In this document: one piece after another, positions 27,016 to 39,489 of the stretch | Numbering within the stretch: the first letter of the stretch is position 1 | Layout of the letters: every line of letters starts with the position of its first letter | NCBI GenBank assembly: GCA_905183005.1 | Contig: CAJJDO010000124.1 | Coordinates: forward strand, 202,120-266,119 | Origin: Paramecium pentaurelia | Lineage: Eukaryota > Ciliophora > Oligohymenophorea > Peniculida > Parameciidae | DNA length: 64,000 bases | Direction: 5' to 3' | Position numbers and translations under genes: made by a program | Notes under the pieces: model-generated | What the model saw: the letters and a program-made list of their open reading frames with translations, nothing else | Database searches by the model: none | Told to the model about the DNA's origin: nothing

Positions 27016-27033
27016 AATAAAAAAATATTTAAA

Positions 27034-28880
27034 ATGTATTGGCATTTGACTGAAGCTCCATATGAACCAAAGAATTTATCATGTCAAAAATCTTAATTCA
27101 TGTAAACTAGTGAACATAGTTAATAATGTTTCATTGCATAATAGTATTGCCAACATGATTTTTTATATTTCAATTACAGCATCTTGAGTTATTGTTGGTT
27201 GAATGGATCTATTATGGTAAATAAATATTTGAAAATAGACAACTTTAATAGTGTCTGGTTTTGTGGGTTATTAGGTTTATAATGGAATAAGTGAAGTGAT
27301 AAAAGAATATTTAATTCCTTCATTGGAAGCTGTGAAAGTACGTTTTGAAATTTCAGAGATTATGGCTGGAGTCACTCTTTTAGCATTTGGTAATGGAGCA
27401 GGAGATGTCCTAACAGCATTAGTAGCTTCATCATATCCTGGAGGTATAGATTACAATATAGGCGCCACAATGGGAGCAGGATTTGTAAATTAAGAACAAA
27501 AATTATATTGTTTAGTTCTTGTGTAGTATAGGAGTATATTTGATTACAAAGACATCTAAATCTTAAATTAAGATGGAGCCTGTGCATTTTTGGAGGAATG
27601 TTGGATTTCAAATAATTTCAATATTTGTTATCATGGTATTTGGAGTAATAGGTCAGATTTCTTACTTTTCCAGTATTTCACTTACAGTTTTGTATTTGAT
27701 TTTGGTTTCTTTGGTTTATTATTAAGAAAGAGATAAAATATTAAAAAGTAGAAAAGATAGTTTAGGAGAGAGAGTTTAGACTGTTAATGAAGCAAAATAC
27801 GATTTAGAAATTGCATAGAAATTTGATGATATGAAATTATTATATTTTTGGGATAAAAAATCAGAAATGGAATTAGCAGCCAAACCAGTAAAGTGGGCAA
27901 CTCCTTTGATTAGATTAAATTATGTTTCTGGAGATGCAAGAGTTAAAATGCTTGCTAAGAAATTTAGATCAGCAGTTAAACTTACTATGGCTAATATTGA
28001 AACTTAAAAATAAAAATGGGATAGATTGTCAATGCATGAAAAAGTTAGGGCTATAATTATTTATCCATTATAAATGATATTGAAATTCACATTACCAAAA
28101 CCTTAAGAAGATCAATTCGATAAAAATTAAGCCATTAGTAATTCAGAATTATTTATTTTAGTATTCCCAATACCTGGATCAGTTTTCTTTGTTTCTGTAG
28201 TTTTTAGTTTCCCTCCTTGGTGGGTTTATTTTTTAGCTTTAATGTGTGGATTTGGAATATCAATTTTTATTAACACAACTACTCCTTCTTAAAGAACTCC
28301 CCCTAACTATTTTTTTTATATCCAATTATATTGTATTTTAGGTTCCTTAGTATGGATATTCTTTTTATCTGGATTATTAATAGATTTCCTTTAATTTTGG
28401 GCTATAATTACAGAATTAAATAAGACATTTTTAGGATTTAGTTTAATAGCAATGGGAAATGTGTTACCTGATTGCATTACTTTGGTTTAGTTAGCAGAAG
28501 AAGGTTATGGTAATAAATAACCATATTTATAGCAATCATGGCATTGAATGGAATTTATTGTAATTGATTTAACTAATACTATAGTTGGATAAATGTTCAC
28601 TAATTTGATTGGTTTCAGTGTTGCATTTCTTAAACAAAACTTTGTAAATTCAGGTCCCATCAAGTTCAATTTATTCAGTATTATAGACATAGAATAAAAC
28701 GCTTTTAAATTAATGGTTATATTAGCTGCTTTCCTTAATCTCTTATTTACATTAATAATGGTTGTACGTAATCATTATATAATAACAAAATTCATTGCTA
28801 AGTTACTAACTATATTTTATAGCATTTTTTTTATTTTATCTTCTTCTTCTGCGTTTTATCATGCATGGGTAAAGAAATGA
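27034..28880 (+). CDS. Cation/Ca2+ exchanger (SLC24/SLC8B1-like, CCX group)
   Basis: 581 residues; introns of 22, 31, 23 and 25 nt. A Cys-containing N-terminal region precedes the first transmembrane block. Alpha-repeat 1 reads GVTLLAFGNGAGDVLTALVA (nt about 27370); alpha-repeat 2 reads IAMGNVLPDCITLVQLAEEG, then GQMFTNLIGFSVAF. About 10 hydrophobic helices, with a 190-residue cytosolic loop between halves. It should exchange Ca2+ for Na+, K+ or H+ across an internal or surface membrane. The first repeat has Gly where the family usually has Pro (GNGAPD). It is convergent with the second MORN gene, with only 30 bp between stops. Confidence 0.88.
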
Positions 28881-28910
28881 TAATATAATATTATTTATAT
28901 ATGAATAAAT

Positions 28911-28992
<82 letters not shown>

Positions 28993-30245
28993 TATTATTA
29001 TTATTATTATTATTGTAGAAATTTTTAATATTAATCTTTAAAATGTTGAGGAAACTTATCTTAATTTTATTCATAATGCCATTTTTAAAGCTTATGTAAA
29101 ATTGGCAATTATTTTAGTCTTCTTTCTTATTTTTCATATAATTATTTATATCCCTCACATTCCTTCAATAATCTATCAATAGCTTAGGTTAAATTTTCAT
29201 TCTCCTCAAAAATTTAATCCTAAATATAAAGAAAATTAATACTGAATTATGCTCTCCATGTGAAATAGATTCTTCAAAATTGTATTGACTTGTTATACAT
29301 AATTCCTTTATAAATTCTTATTACTTATCATCATAATCTGTTATCTACCAAAGTGAATCACCTTCTTTTTCATTTTGATACCATTATTTATTATAAAGTA
29401 AAAAAGGCTTACCTTATCTAAAAACAGCAGTTATGAATTCATTTTTCTCTTAGAGAATTTCTTTTCCAACACCATGAAAATGATCAAAAAAGAATTCTCC
29501 TTAATATATTTTTTATTCAGAATTTTCATACAAAATTCCATTTCCATGTTTAAGAGAATTCTTATAGAAACCTACATAATTGTCCTTATTTGGAAAGTAA
29601 TGATTAGCAAATCCTTCTAATTAATCATCACGCCAATTTCCTTAAACTATAGCTCCATCAAAATAATAACATCTTCCAAGTCCATTAAAACAACCATTGT
29701 TTACAGATCCTAAATACTCAAAGTCTGATCTAAAATAAAAGATTTTGATTATACGTTCTATAAATTCCTTTAACAAATTCACCATCTTTCCATATACCTA
29801 GATAGAAATCACCCCATTAAGAAGTGAAATAACCAAACCCTTCACAAGTTCCCTTTTTCCATTAACCATGATAATAAGTATTATCATGATATATTGCTAA
29901 TCCATATCCATCAAGTAAATTATTTTAAAATTTACCGAAAGCATATTTAATTCCAGATTAAACTTATTCAAAGACATAAATTCCTAAACCTTCAGCTTTT
30001 TCATTGTCTTTTTTACCATAATAATAGGCTCCTGATCCTTAATCATGTTCTTCAAAGTGTAAGCAATCAATCTCATTGAAATTAAATTATTCATCTTCAA
30101 TATTCATGTCAGTATAGATTCGAAGGTTTTTGATACTTTCTAATTCATTATTTTGTAATTATTGGAGGTCATCCTTATTAAACTACGGTTTTGGGATATC
30201 AAATTTGTAATCAAGAGGATTGTTTGAACTAACTGCTTGTCCCAT
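28911..30245 (-). CDS. MORN-repeat protein ending in polyglutamine
   Basis: 428 residues; introns of 25 and 23 nt. Begins MGQAVSSN, a possible N-myristoylation signal. MORN-type repeats run from about residue 70 to 290 (for example YYHGQWKKGTCEGFGYF and YVGFYKNSLKHGNGI). A coiled, charged segment follows. The last 34 residues are glutamine, encoded by the (TAA)n microsatellite at 28914-29015; the stop TGA at 28911-28913 directly abuts the repeat. The other MORN gene lies on the far side of the exchanger gene on the same strand, but the two are only distantly similar. Confidence 0.85.
28914..29015. repeat. (ATT)n microsatellite coding for 34 Gln on the minus strand
   Basis: 102 bp of ATT units with one ATC/GTA-type interruption (CTA at 28989, TAG on the coding strand, still Gln). 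In the frame of the MORN gene every codon is TAA, TAG or CAA. Confidence 0.95.
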
Positions 30246-30406
30246 AGATTATTATAAAAAAAAATAAAATTTATTTTGCATTTGTCATTTTTAATGAGTT
30301 ATCAAGATTGAATGATATGTATAATATTGAAAATAGATGTAATAGATAAAATATGTATAATAATATCAAGTTATTTTATAATTATAATATTAAATAATTG
30401 TATAAT

Positions 30407-33400
30407 ATGTATGTTTTCCTATTAATGCTTGCCATGATATTGGCAAATGAAACAAGTAATAAAATTTAACTATTTTTATTAGTGAAGTAAATTAGCTTAA
30501 ATGAAGTAATTGATGATGCAATTGATGCCTATGATTATAAAGTATATAGATTATAATTGTACAATCCAGAAAAAATATAAAATCGTACTTTGATAGTATA
30601 ATTGCTACCATAGATTGGAAATCCTAAGATAGCAGTAGATTGTGATATGTATTTATGAATAATGAATAATAGAGAACCAAAGTTATTAGATTATTATGAA
30701 TGGTAAACAGAATATTGGTTCATGTAATAACTCACAATATCTTATTAAGAAAGATAAGCAGTTAATTGTACAGATAATTAATTCTATATTGGTGTTTCTA
30801 GTGAAGTTGTATCTGGCTATTAATTGGTTATATATATTTTGGATGGTATCTAATAATTAGAATACAATATTCCACTAAGGTAAAATTATATTTAAATAAT
30901 AGTGGTGAATTAGTAGAGAAAGAGATTCTCCAATTTAAATTGAAACCAATCTAATCAATTGATTAAATTACTTTATAAATTAATGCAAATTAAGCAGAAA
31001 AGTTCTTAAAATAATGCATTAATGAGGATTGTTAGATCACTATAAATGATTATGATGGTAATAATACTGATACAGCTTTTCATTTAACTCAATCATCTAT
31101 TTCATTTGTACATCAAAATTGTTAAGATTGTTATTATTTAATTGGATTAAAAAGTGATTCTAAATCATAATTTCGTATACTCGCTAAACATTAAGAATAA
31201 CATATAATTTTAAGAGAGGGACAATAAGAACAATTTCTTGTTGAAGAAGGATTCTATATTTATTATTTGTATAACATTCCAAATGATACTAATATAAAAA
31301 GTGTGAAATTTCAAATAACTTAATATAATGGAACATGTATGTTATATGGTAGTTCATCAGAGTAATATCCTAATATTACTAATTTTGAAATGATAAGTTC
31401 TTCATAATTGAAAGTAAGTAATGCTAAAACTTTTTATTTAAGTGTTTTTGGTTATTCTCAATGTTAATATGGTATTTACACTTAAGTAGAGAGATATTAA
31501 ACCATCAATTAAACTTATTTTATCCAATTATAAAGTGGAATACCATAAAAATATTTATCAGGTGATTAATACAGTTTCTTTTATATATAATTACCTTAAA
31601 AATAAAACTTTACTATTTCATTATAAAATATTGAAGGCAACTTTATTATGTATGTTAAGTCTAATCTAAAAAATAAAGAAATACCAGATAGCAATAGTTA
31701 TTAATGGAAGGATACAAAATAAATAGAAATTAATATTGATGATCCTAATTATGCAACATAATATTATATTGGAGTACAGAATTTAAATGATCATGGAGAA
31801 TTTATTATCCAATATAGTATGCATGGAGATATTGAATTTTATCAAGTAGGATAATAGATTATAGGAACTGTAGCTCAGAAAAAGTTTAGATATTATAAAA
31901 TACCAATGGAATCTAGAAATCTCACAATTACTAAAGATATTTACTCAGGCAATGATGTAACTGATTTAGACATGTTCATTTCATTTGATCAAAAAAATAC
32001 ACATCCAAATATCAAGCATTTCGATATTTATCTAATTGGTAAGAATTTAACAATTCCTGATTCGGATTTATAATGTCAATAAAATACTACAAAAATAAAT
32101 GAAAAGAATTTCTGTTATATATACATATCTGTATCATCATCATCAGGAACTATTTTCTACACCATCTCAACCAAATATAATAATAGTAGAATCTAATTGC
32201 ATGAAGGCTATCCATAAACTGTCACTTTTGACTAAGAGACTCTATTCTATTATATCCTCAACAACAAGGAAGTTTCATTGTAATGGTATTCCTATGGAGG
32301 AAGCCAAGCAAATGTTGAAGCATATTATGGTAATAAAGATAATTCTGATTTGAGATATGAAACATTCAAATCAAATTCTTATTTCGCTTAATTTTAAAGT
32401 TTTACTATCCCAGAAACTGAGAAATATTAAATATTGTATGTACGGGTTTAACCAATAGAGCCTCACTATCAGAATGACACCTATACCATTGGTGTCTATG
32501 AAGGAGTCAAATTACTGACTCTTTCAGATCCCATAATTGACAATGTTCAGAAGGGCTAAACCAAATATTATAAGCTTAGTTTAACATAGGATGTTAAGTC
32601 AATAGAAGTTAGTATTCATATCAAAGGTGGTGGGGATCTTGCTACTCTTAGAATCTCTAAAGGGAAAGACAAAAGACCCAGTCTATATGAATTCGATCTA
32701 GATTGGACAGAAATTGTTGGATCTACTTACATTCTTTAAGAAGAAAATGATCGTTATTTGGCAAAGGATGATTATATTATTGGAGTGATTGGGCAAATTG
32801 ACTGTGAATTTTAAATTAGTTACAATATTGATGATGCCAAATATTTTAATGTTTTTCTTGGGTATCCATTTGATGTCTTATTCCTCGAGAATATACCTCA
32901 TTATTACATTTTTAGAGATAATCCAAGTGATTAGGAATATAGAATCATAGTGTTTGCAATGCAAGGTAAATTATAAATAAAAGCCAAAAGATTAGATTCT
33001 TTTGATGATGAAACTATCATTAACAATAATGATATTTTATTTATTGATTAAATTGTTGATAAATAAAATTCATTTAAAGTGAAGACTTGTGAAAAAGTTA
33101 GTTGCATTTATTTAATTGAAATAATAGCAGTTTCAGGTGTTAGTAAAGGTTTGATTGAATTCAGTAGTCCATAATATTAAACTACTCTATATGATGATCT
33201 TCAATGGAGAGAAATCTTGACTGAATCAGAGTTTTCATAATATCACTTTTATTCAAATGATAATGTTGAAATCAATATTTAAATGATAAGTGGTGATATC
33301 AAATTGTATTTAAAGGAAGGTCAAGAACTTAAACATAATGATGAAGCAGATTAAACATAGAGAATTTAAAATGATACTTAAGTTCTTTTTAAAAAAAAGG

Positions 33401-34713
33401 ATTCATCTGTATCATTGATTACAATCAAAGCTGAATCTTTATCATCAATATCTATCTTTAAGATTAGTGCAGCCAGATACTATAAACAAACTTATAATAT
33501 TTATTTGGGTCAAATGATGACTTATTATGTACGAGCTGGTGAGACTATTTATCTCTAATATTAATCGATCACTCAAATAACTAATAATCAATCTAAATAT
33601 ATAACATTACAAATCTAAAATATTCATCAATCTATAGACAATTTATATTTCGATATATCTCATAATACTATCAAACCTATTAATTATTTTAATAAATATC
33701 CTAAAGCTATTTCATATCATTTATATGATTAATTTGGTTTGTATGAAATTTCCATTAAAGCTTTACATAATAGTACATATATTAGAGTAATCATTACTAA
33801 TGGTGAATTAAATGCTTTAATTGATAGTATATCACAATATTAATTAACTAAAATTGGATAACCAAATTATTATGAAGTCTTTTTACAATAAAAATCTAAA
33901 CTATTCTTGGAAGTATTTACTTGCTCTGGATCTGTATTAGTATAAGGAACTAATAATTAAACTAATCTTGCAAAATCAATATTTGAAATTCAAGTAATGA
34001 ATTCTTCATAAGAACATATTCAATCAATCTTATAACTTGAAGCAGGAACATATTATTTTCTTGTGAAATTGATATCAAGTCATGAACAAGATGATAATAA
34101 GAAAAAGATTTCATCATATTTTATAAAATAATAAACCTTTGATTAAGGAGAAATAATTCCATAAACATCTTTTGAAATTAGTGATAAAGTTATAGATTGG
34201 TATAAAGTGGATGATAAGTTGATCATCCATATCCCAAATCTTATATAAATAAAATAAGATATTTAAATAATCCATGTATATTTTGTTGTAAGGATGCAAT
34301 AAGCAATTGGTGAGAAGAGTCTTGCATGCATGTTTGAATCTAATTATGTTAATAACAAGACCAATATTTATGGTAAATATACATAGATTGTTGAATAAAG
34401 CACTGAGAGTAACATTACAACTGTTACTTTTACTACAAAAGATTAATAAACTAAGTATTTGAGTGTAGTTGGTAAAGTGTAATTGCAAATAGAGAATGAA
34501 ATTGAAGAACTCACTTATCCGTTGCCAATAATAGAAATGAATTATACAAACAACTTGCAAGAATCCACTCAATAATGGATTTTGCTAGGTGTATTTCTGA
34601 CAATCTTGCTTATAGCAGGGTTTTTCATTTACTTTAATATAAAAAAATAAGTGCATCATTAAAACCATAACACACTCAATATTGAAATGAATTATTAAAC
34701 ATTTAATAATTGA
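30407..34713 (+). CDS. Giant single-pass surface protein, unknown
   Basis: 1410 residues; three introns near the 5' end (27, 24 and 23 nt). The first 15 residues (MYVFLLMLAMILANE) look like a signal peptide. The long body is rich in beta-forming Tyr/Ile/Ser repeats with scattered Cys, for example several YYIGVQNLN or YIFRDNPSD-like blocks, which recall bacterial pre-peptidase C-terminal-like beta sandwiches; this is only a resemblance. One transmembrane helix lies near the C-terminus (residues about 1365-1385, WILLGVFLTILLIAGFFIY), followed by a 25-residue cytoplasmic tail. A type I surface protein is the best reading. No family is recognised. Its stop TGA shares one base with the ATG of the next gene. 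Confidence 0.8.
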
Positions 34714-35806
34714 TGAAATAAACCCACTTTAAGAATCTTTCCCTCTTGGTCCTCATTCTGTATGGCCTTAATTATGTTGTTGACTTGCTCACTACATAAT
34801 TTCAAAATGTAATTCTATCTTCTATTTCTAGATTTACTATCTAAAACTTCTAGTATTGTTGATAATCATTAAGAAACTCTTAGAATTACCAATCTCTAGA
34901 TATGTATCATAAATAACAGGATATGTTATGAATCTTTACATTCCAAAAATATTAAGGTAACATTAATATTAATATGCTAGAATACCTATTTATTCTATAT
35001 TCTGTGAAATTTATAAAGTAAGAAGATAAGACATGATTCATCCATTGAATTATTACGAAACATTCAATAAATTCTTTACTAGATAAATTAAACCAAGAAA
35101 AATAGAATGTGGAATGATCAGTCCTGCTGATTCAAAGATTTTATCAATTAGCAAAGTCACAAAGAATGAATGTTTATTAGTAAAAAGAGTTACATATCAA
35201 ATTGGATAATTTTTAACAGGCATCAAAGGATATGAAATGGAATTCAAAAAAAAATGTGAATACTCAAATCTATGGTCTTGTATATTTTATCTTGCTCCTG
35301 GAGATTACCATCGTTATCATTGTCCTGTTGATTTTATAGCAAGAAGTAGGTTGCATATTCCAGGTAAATTAGCACCTGTTAAAGAAAGCAGTCTTAAATA
35401 AGTATTATCTTTTATATATAATTAGGGATTATATGAAGGAAATGAAAGAGTGGTTCTTGAAGGAGAGTGGGAATAAGGACTTATGTACATTATATTTATA
35501 GGTGCAACTAATGTTGGTTCAATGAAAGTTAATTTTGATTCAGATTTGATTACTAATACTAATACATATCATAAAAGTGGATATCGAAATTATTCAAATC
35601 TTTCAGTTAACTCACCTTATTAATCATGTGAAAAAGGAGTGCACATTAAAAAGGGATAAGAGATAGGAAAATTTGAAATGGGTATAATTTAAATAAATTA
35701 ATTTATAGGATCTACTGTTGTAATCATTTTTGAAAGTACATCTATTGAATGGAATGCTAAGGCTCAATAAAAGGTTTATTTTGGACAATAAGTAGCTACA
35801 TATTGA
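34713..35806 (+). CDS. PSD: Phosphatidylserine decarboxylase
   Basis: 339 residues; introns of 23, 24 and 27 nt. It converts phosphatidylserine to phosphatidylethanolamine. A hydrophobic N-terminus (LSLLVLILYGLNYVV) suggests membrane anchoring. Family marks: FNKFFTRQIKPR, the catalytic Asp in SPADSKIL, the catalytic His in GDYHRYHCPVDF, GKLAPVKE, NERVVL, GATNVGS and the self-cleavage site GST in EIGKFEMGSTVVIIFES, where Ser becomes the pyruvoyl group. The 27-nt intron at 35682-35708 splits that GST motif. The ATG overlaps the stop of the upstream gene (TGATG at 34711-34715), so its promoter must lie inside that gene unless the true start is further in. Confidence 0.9.
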
Positions 35807-36190
35807 TATAAGTAATATGTATAAGTACATTAAATAATATAAATCAAAATTAGAATGAATTTTAAACATTTTTTATCATCTTTCTCTTTATTTATAGATT
35901 ATAATCTAATTTAAAAAGATGAGGAGAATATTTATATAGGAGTTTATTATTGAAATCCAATTTGAACCATTCTTTTAACATTTTATTATCAAACAAAAAA
36001 AAAGAAAACAATTCTCAATAGAATTACAAGAAGAACTTTATTTAAATTAATAAAGCATTGAATAGGTATGCTTTAATGATTTTTCCTAATTATTCCATTA
36101 AAAAGCATGTTTTAATAAAATTTTTAAAATATTATTGACCGAGTATATTGATTGAACTTGGTTTGTATTTTCATGTTAAATAATTTTTTT
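35807..36190. other. AT-rich intergenic spacer
   Basis: 384 bp between same-strand genes; nothing recognisable in either strand. Confidence 0.6.
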
Positions 36191-36944
36191 ATGAATAACA
36201 ATGAGTATCTCCCAGTCAACATTAATGCTCAATCACTTGCCTTTCCATTGTATATGCCTCAGTTTATGAATTCCCAATAAATCTTTTTTCCTTTCATGTA
36301 CTACCAGTTCCCATACTTTTAATCTTTACCAGCATAGCAAACTCTACCTCAACCTCCTTAGTCAAATGAAAAAGCACAAGCATAAAGTTGTTCTTAGTTT
36401 GTGACAGTTAGTGGTACACGAATTAAGTTGAATCTAAAATTGATTAAAGAGCTACCTTAAGCAACTCCAACCACCATTCATGATGAAAATGAATCAGAAT
36501 TAAATAACAAATAGATTGACAAACATTTTAAAATAATTAAATAGAGTAAGCATATTAAAAGACATATATCAACTCGTAATGTGCAAGTAAATACAGATTA
36601 GAATAATTAACCTTATAAGTTCTTTTTTAGGAAAAATGATGGGTTTATTCATATAGGAAATGGTCATTAGACTGAGATGGTGTAGAGAAAATTCAATTTC
36701 AATATGATGAGAATGAAATTACAATAGTTTTAAGTTTGGGATCATGAGAATATGTCATTATGTAAGAATTCCTTTATATTTAGATGATGAAATCAAACAG
36801 CTAATGAATTTGACAGATGATAAAACACTGTAAATATTATAGTCATACAAAAACATTAAGTTACTTCACAAAAAACTGATGAGCAGAGATCCAATTGCAT
36901 ATGAGGAAGTCTAAAATCTACTAATAAAAAAATATAATTAATGA
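36191..36944 (+). CDS. Unknown protein with Pro/Gln-rich N-terminus
   Basis: 243 residues with one 22-nt intron near 36761-36782. The first 75 residues are rich in Gln, Pro, Phe and Tyr (PFMYYQFPYFQSLPAQQ), low complexity. The middle is basic (KHIKRHIS) and includes KFFFRKNDGFIHIGNG. The C-terminal 60 residues are helical and charged (LMNLTDDKTLQIL). No family recognised. The frame closes properly after splicing and Gln is encoded by TAA and TAG, so it is very likely a real gene. Confidence 0.65.
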
Positions 36945-37897
36945 AATAAATAGATAATCATATTTTTTTTCTTTTTTTAATAAGATCAACTTTTGCTTTT
37001 TATATTAGATTCATAAAAAATAAAATAAAAAGCAAAGGAATGATAATTTACTCATTAAATATCTATTCAATAGTTTAGCTTAATATTTAATATTAAAGTA
37101 GTTAATTACTTTACAGATTAAAATTATTAACTCTGATCTTAATATGACAAATGTTTTCTAAAGATAGAATAATAAAATAAAAACATTAGTACTAGTTAAT
37201 TACTTGTTTACTCTTAAATTATGTAAATTAAATTTATTTTTATAATATATCTTTATCATAAAATTATAAATTATTTAAAGTAACATTTAATTTTTATTTT
37301 GTCAACTGATAATATATAATATAAAAATGAAAGAACTAATATCACTTTAATTATTTTAATCCTTATTAAATTGGTATCATAAATAATTAAAATAATAGAA
37401 TATGATTGATTTCTATATAATTTAATAGGCTTATATGTTATTTAATTATTCATATACTAAATTGAAATTATTAAGTTTCTGTTTAGTAATTAATACTAAA
37501 AGCAAATGAGTTTTCATTGATGTAATATATTGAATATAAAAGTTAAAATATAAATTGTTTTAGGAAAAGCATATTCATTGAAGTTTATTTATAAGTATTC
37601 TTAATTTTTAGTCATTAGAGAATCAATTCTATTTTTTTCTTTTAATTTTAATATTATATGTCTGTTGTGTTGATTGTATTACTTTTCCCTTTTATTCACA
37701 ATCAATTTTAAAGTAAAAGGAGAATGATAATCTTCTTTGTAAATTATAAAAAATATATAAGAACCTTAGAGTTTTAAAAGTTCTTGATAAAAAGTTTTGT
37801 TGAAGTTAGAATTCAGAAGAGTTAGAAAAATAGAGGAATAAAATGTAAGTATTTATTGAGGGTAAAGATTATTGGGATACATAAATTAATTAAATAA
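36945..37897. other. Long AT-rich spacer, possible tiny secreted ORF
   Basis: 953 bp between convergent genes. Two short plus-strand frames exist: ATG near 37327 (65 codons) and ATG near 37660 beginning with a hydrophobic run (SVVLIVLLFPF), but neither extends cleanly with introns, and the second runs antisense into the next gene. No RNA gene or repeat recognised. Confidence 0.4.
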
Positions 37898-38242
37898 TCA
37901 ATCATCTTCGCATTTTACAAATTAACTTACCTACTTGCTAAATAATCCTCTTTTATTGGTTTAGTGAGATTTCTAAGTGTGTTATGACTTATGAGATTTA
38001 GCATCTGGTGCAATAACATTTTCTTCAATTAATGGATTACCAACAGGACTTTCTTCTTCACCCTTATTTTTTTCATCATCTTCTTATCGTACTCTAGTTG
38101 GAAACTTGACCATTTTTTTATCTTCATTTTATTTCTTAAATGCTCCTTTAGCTGGTTATTTGTGAGGATCGTACTTGTATTTATTCTCTAGTTCATGATC
38201 CTGCTCTTCGGCCACTTGTTAAGCACAACAAGATGATCCCAT
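37898..38242 (-). CDS. Small acylated hydrophilic protein
   Basis: 114 residues, no intron needed. It begins MGSSCCAQQ, a strong candidate for myristoylation at Gly2 plus palmitoylation at Cys5 and Cys6. The rest is charged and Lys/Glu/Gln-rich without hydrophobic segments (for example KKMVKFPTRVRQEDDEK). Such small dual-acylated proteins are common at the ciliate cortex and ciliary membrane; that location is inference. It starts 19 bp downstream of the stop of the carboxypeptidase-like gene on the same strand. Confidence 0.65.
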
Positions 38243-38261
38243 TTTAATTAAATAATATAAA

Positions 38262-39478
38262 TCAAATAATACTCTCCAAATATTATTATATTAATATCAT
38301 TGAATTGTTGCAATTATCTCTATGCATCACTTATCCTGTATTTAATACAAATAAATATTCTAAGTAACCTCCTCTTTTCTATAATCCAATTAGTTAATCA
38401 TCTTTCATTAATTTAATCAACTAATTTTAGTAAAAGAAATCATCCAATTCATATTGTATAGATATTAACCATTTCATTGTTCCAGAAGGAGGAATAAGCA
38501 TATCATATTAAGATTAATAAACCAAAATATTTTTCTTACTTAGCAAATGCTGTATACTAAATATTCATTAATTGTTTACATTTTGTTATCAAATGGTTCA
38601 AAAAAGTTATATTTAAATTAATCAAACACATTTTATGAACGAGCCAAAAATTCTGTCTCAAAAGGAATGTAATATAATGATTCTGGATCATTTAGTATCT
38701 ATTCCAACTTATCTTCATCCTCTGAATATAACTTCTATTCTAATACATTATAAAGAGAGACATTCCCAGTCATATAGTATAGTTACTTAAGGAATTTAGC
38801 ATTCTCATGTTAATAATTACCATTATAGATATCATCACTCAACTTTATTATGGCTTTCTCAAAATATATTAACTCTTAATAATCAATTACACCCATATGA
38901 AAAGCAAAATTTGGAATCTCAGTCACTATATTAAGAGTATCTAAGAATGGATCTAACAGTCCAACACACTTTATAGTTTTGCTTCTATTTGCTATTGCCA
39001 ATGCAAATCTAGCTCCAAAATCTGTGGAAAATAGAATCACATTATCATAAGTCAACTTACATAATTTATTAAAATTCTGCATTGCTATCTCATAATCTAT
39101 TGCAACATCTTCATAACTTAAATTTCTTGTTGTATTTGTTCTGCCATAACCAGTTCCTGCTGGCAAATCCAAAAAAAGTAAATTACTAAAGTTATTCCAT
39201 TACCCAAAATGAGGTCCTATTTCCAAAAAATTTGATATTTGACTTGATAATCCTGGCCCTCCATTTATATATACAATATTATGTTGACCTCTTCCTTAGT
39301 AATAAATAAAACTTATTGCACCATTAGGAACATGCAAATAACCATATTTAGTTTATGCATTATGATTTGTACAATGTTATCGAGGTAGTGTAGATTCTTC
39401 AGGTTAAGTTTTCAAACTTTCAAGTTCTTGTAATATTAATCGAGCATAACATTAAAATATTAAAATCAAGCAGAACAT
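38262..39478 (-). CDS. Serine-carboxypeptidase-like (S10) protein, probably inactive
   Basis: 397 residues; one 23-nt intron near the 3' end. A signal-peptide-like N-terminus (MFCLILIFQCYA) indicates secretion or a lysosomal route. S10 features: YINGGPGLSS (usual WLNGGPGCSS), DLPAGTGYG (usual D-x-P-x-GTGYS), and the Asp region ILVYQSQYDMLIPPSG. The nucleophile motif, normally GESYGG, reads STDFGA (residues about 151-156), so Asp153 stands where Ser should be. The usual GHM histidine near the end is also missing; the region reads TGQVMHRDN. The fold is kept but the Ser-His pair is not, so this is probably a pseudoenzyme, perhaps a binding protein. Confidence 0.8.
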
Positions 39479-39489
39479 AATTATATTAA

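Noticed and set aside
27372..27611. Minus-strand ORF over the exchanger gene
   Set aside because: Antisense shadow of the first alpha-repeat coding region.
34114..34572. 152-residue minus-strand ORF, the longest under the standard code
   Set aside because: Antisense to the giant surface-protein gene, which is open on the plus strand for 1410 codons in the ciliate code.
37657..37990. Plus-strand ORF with a signal-peptide-like start (SVVLIVLLFPF)
   Set aside because: It runs antisense into the small acylated protein gene and has no stable continuation or family match; kept only as a note in the spacer entry.
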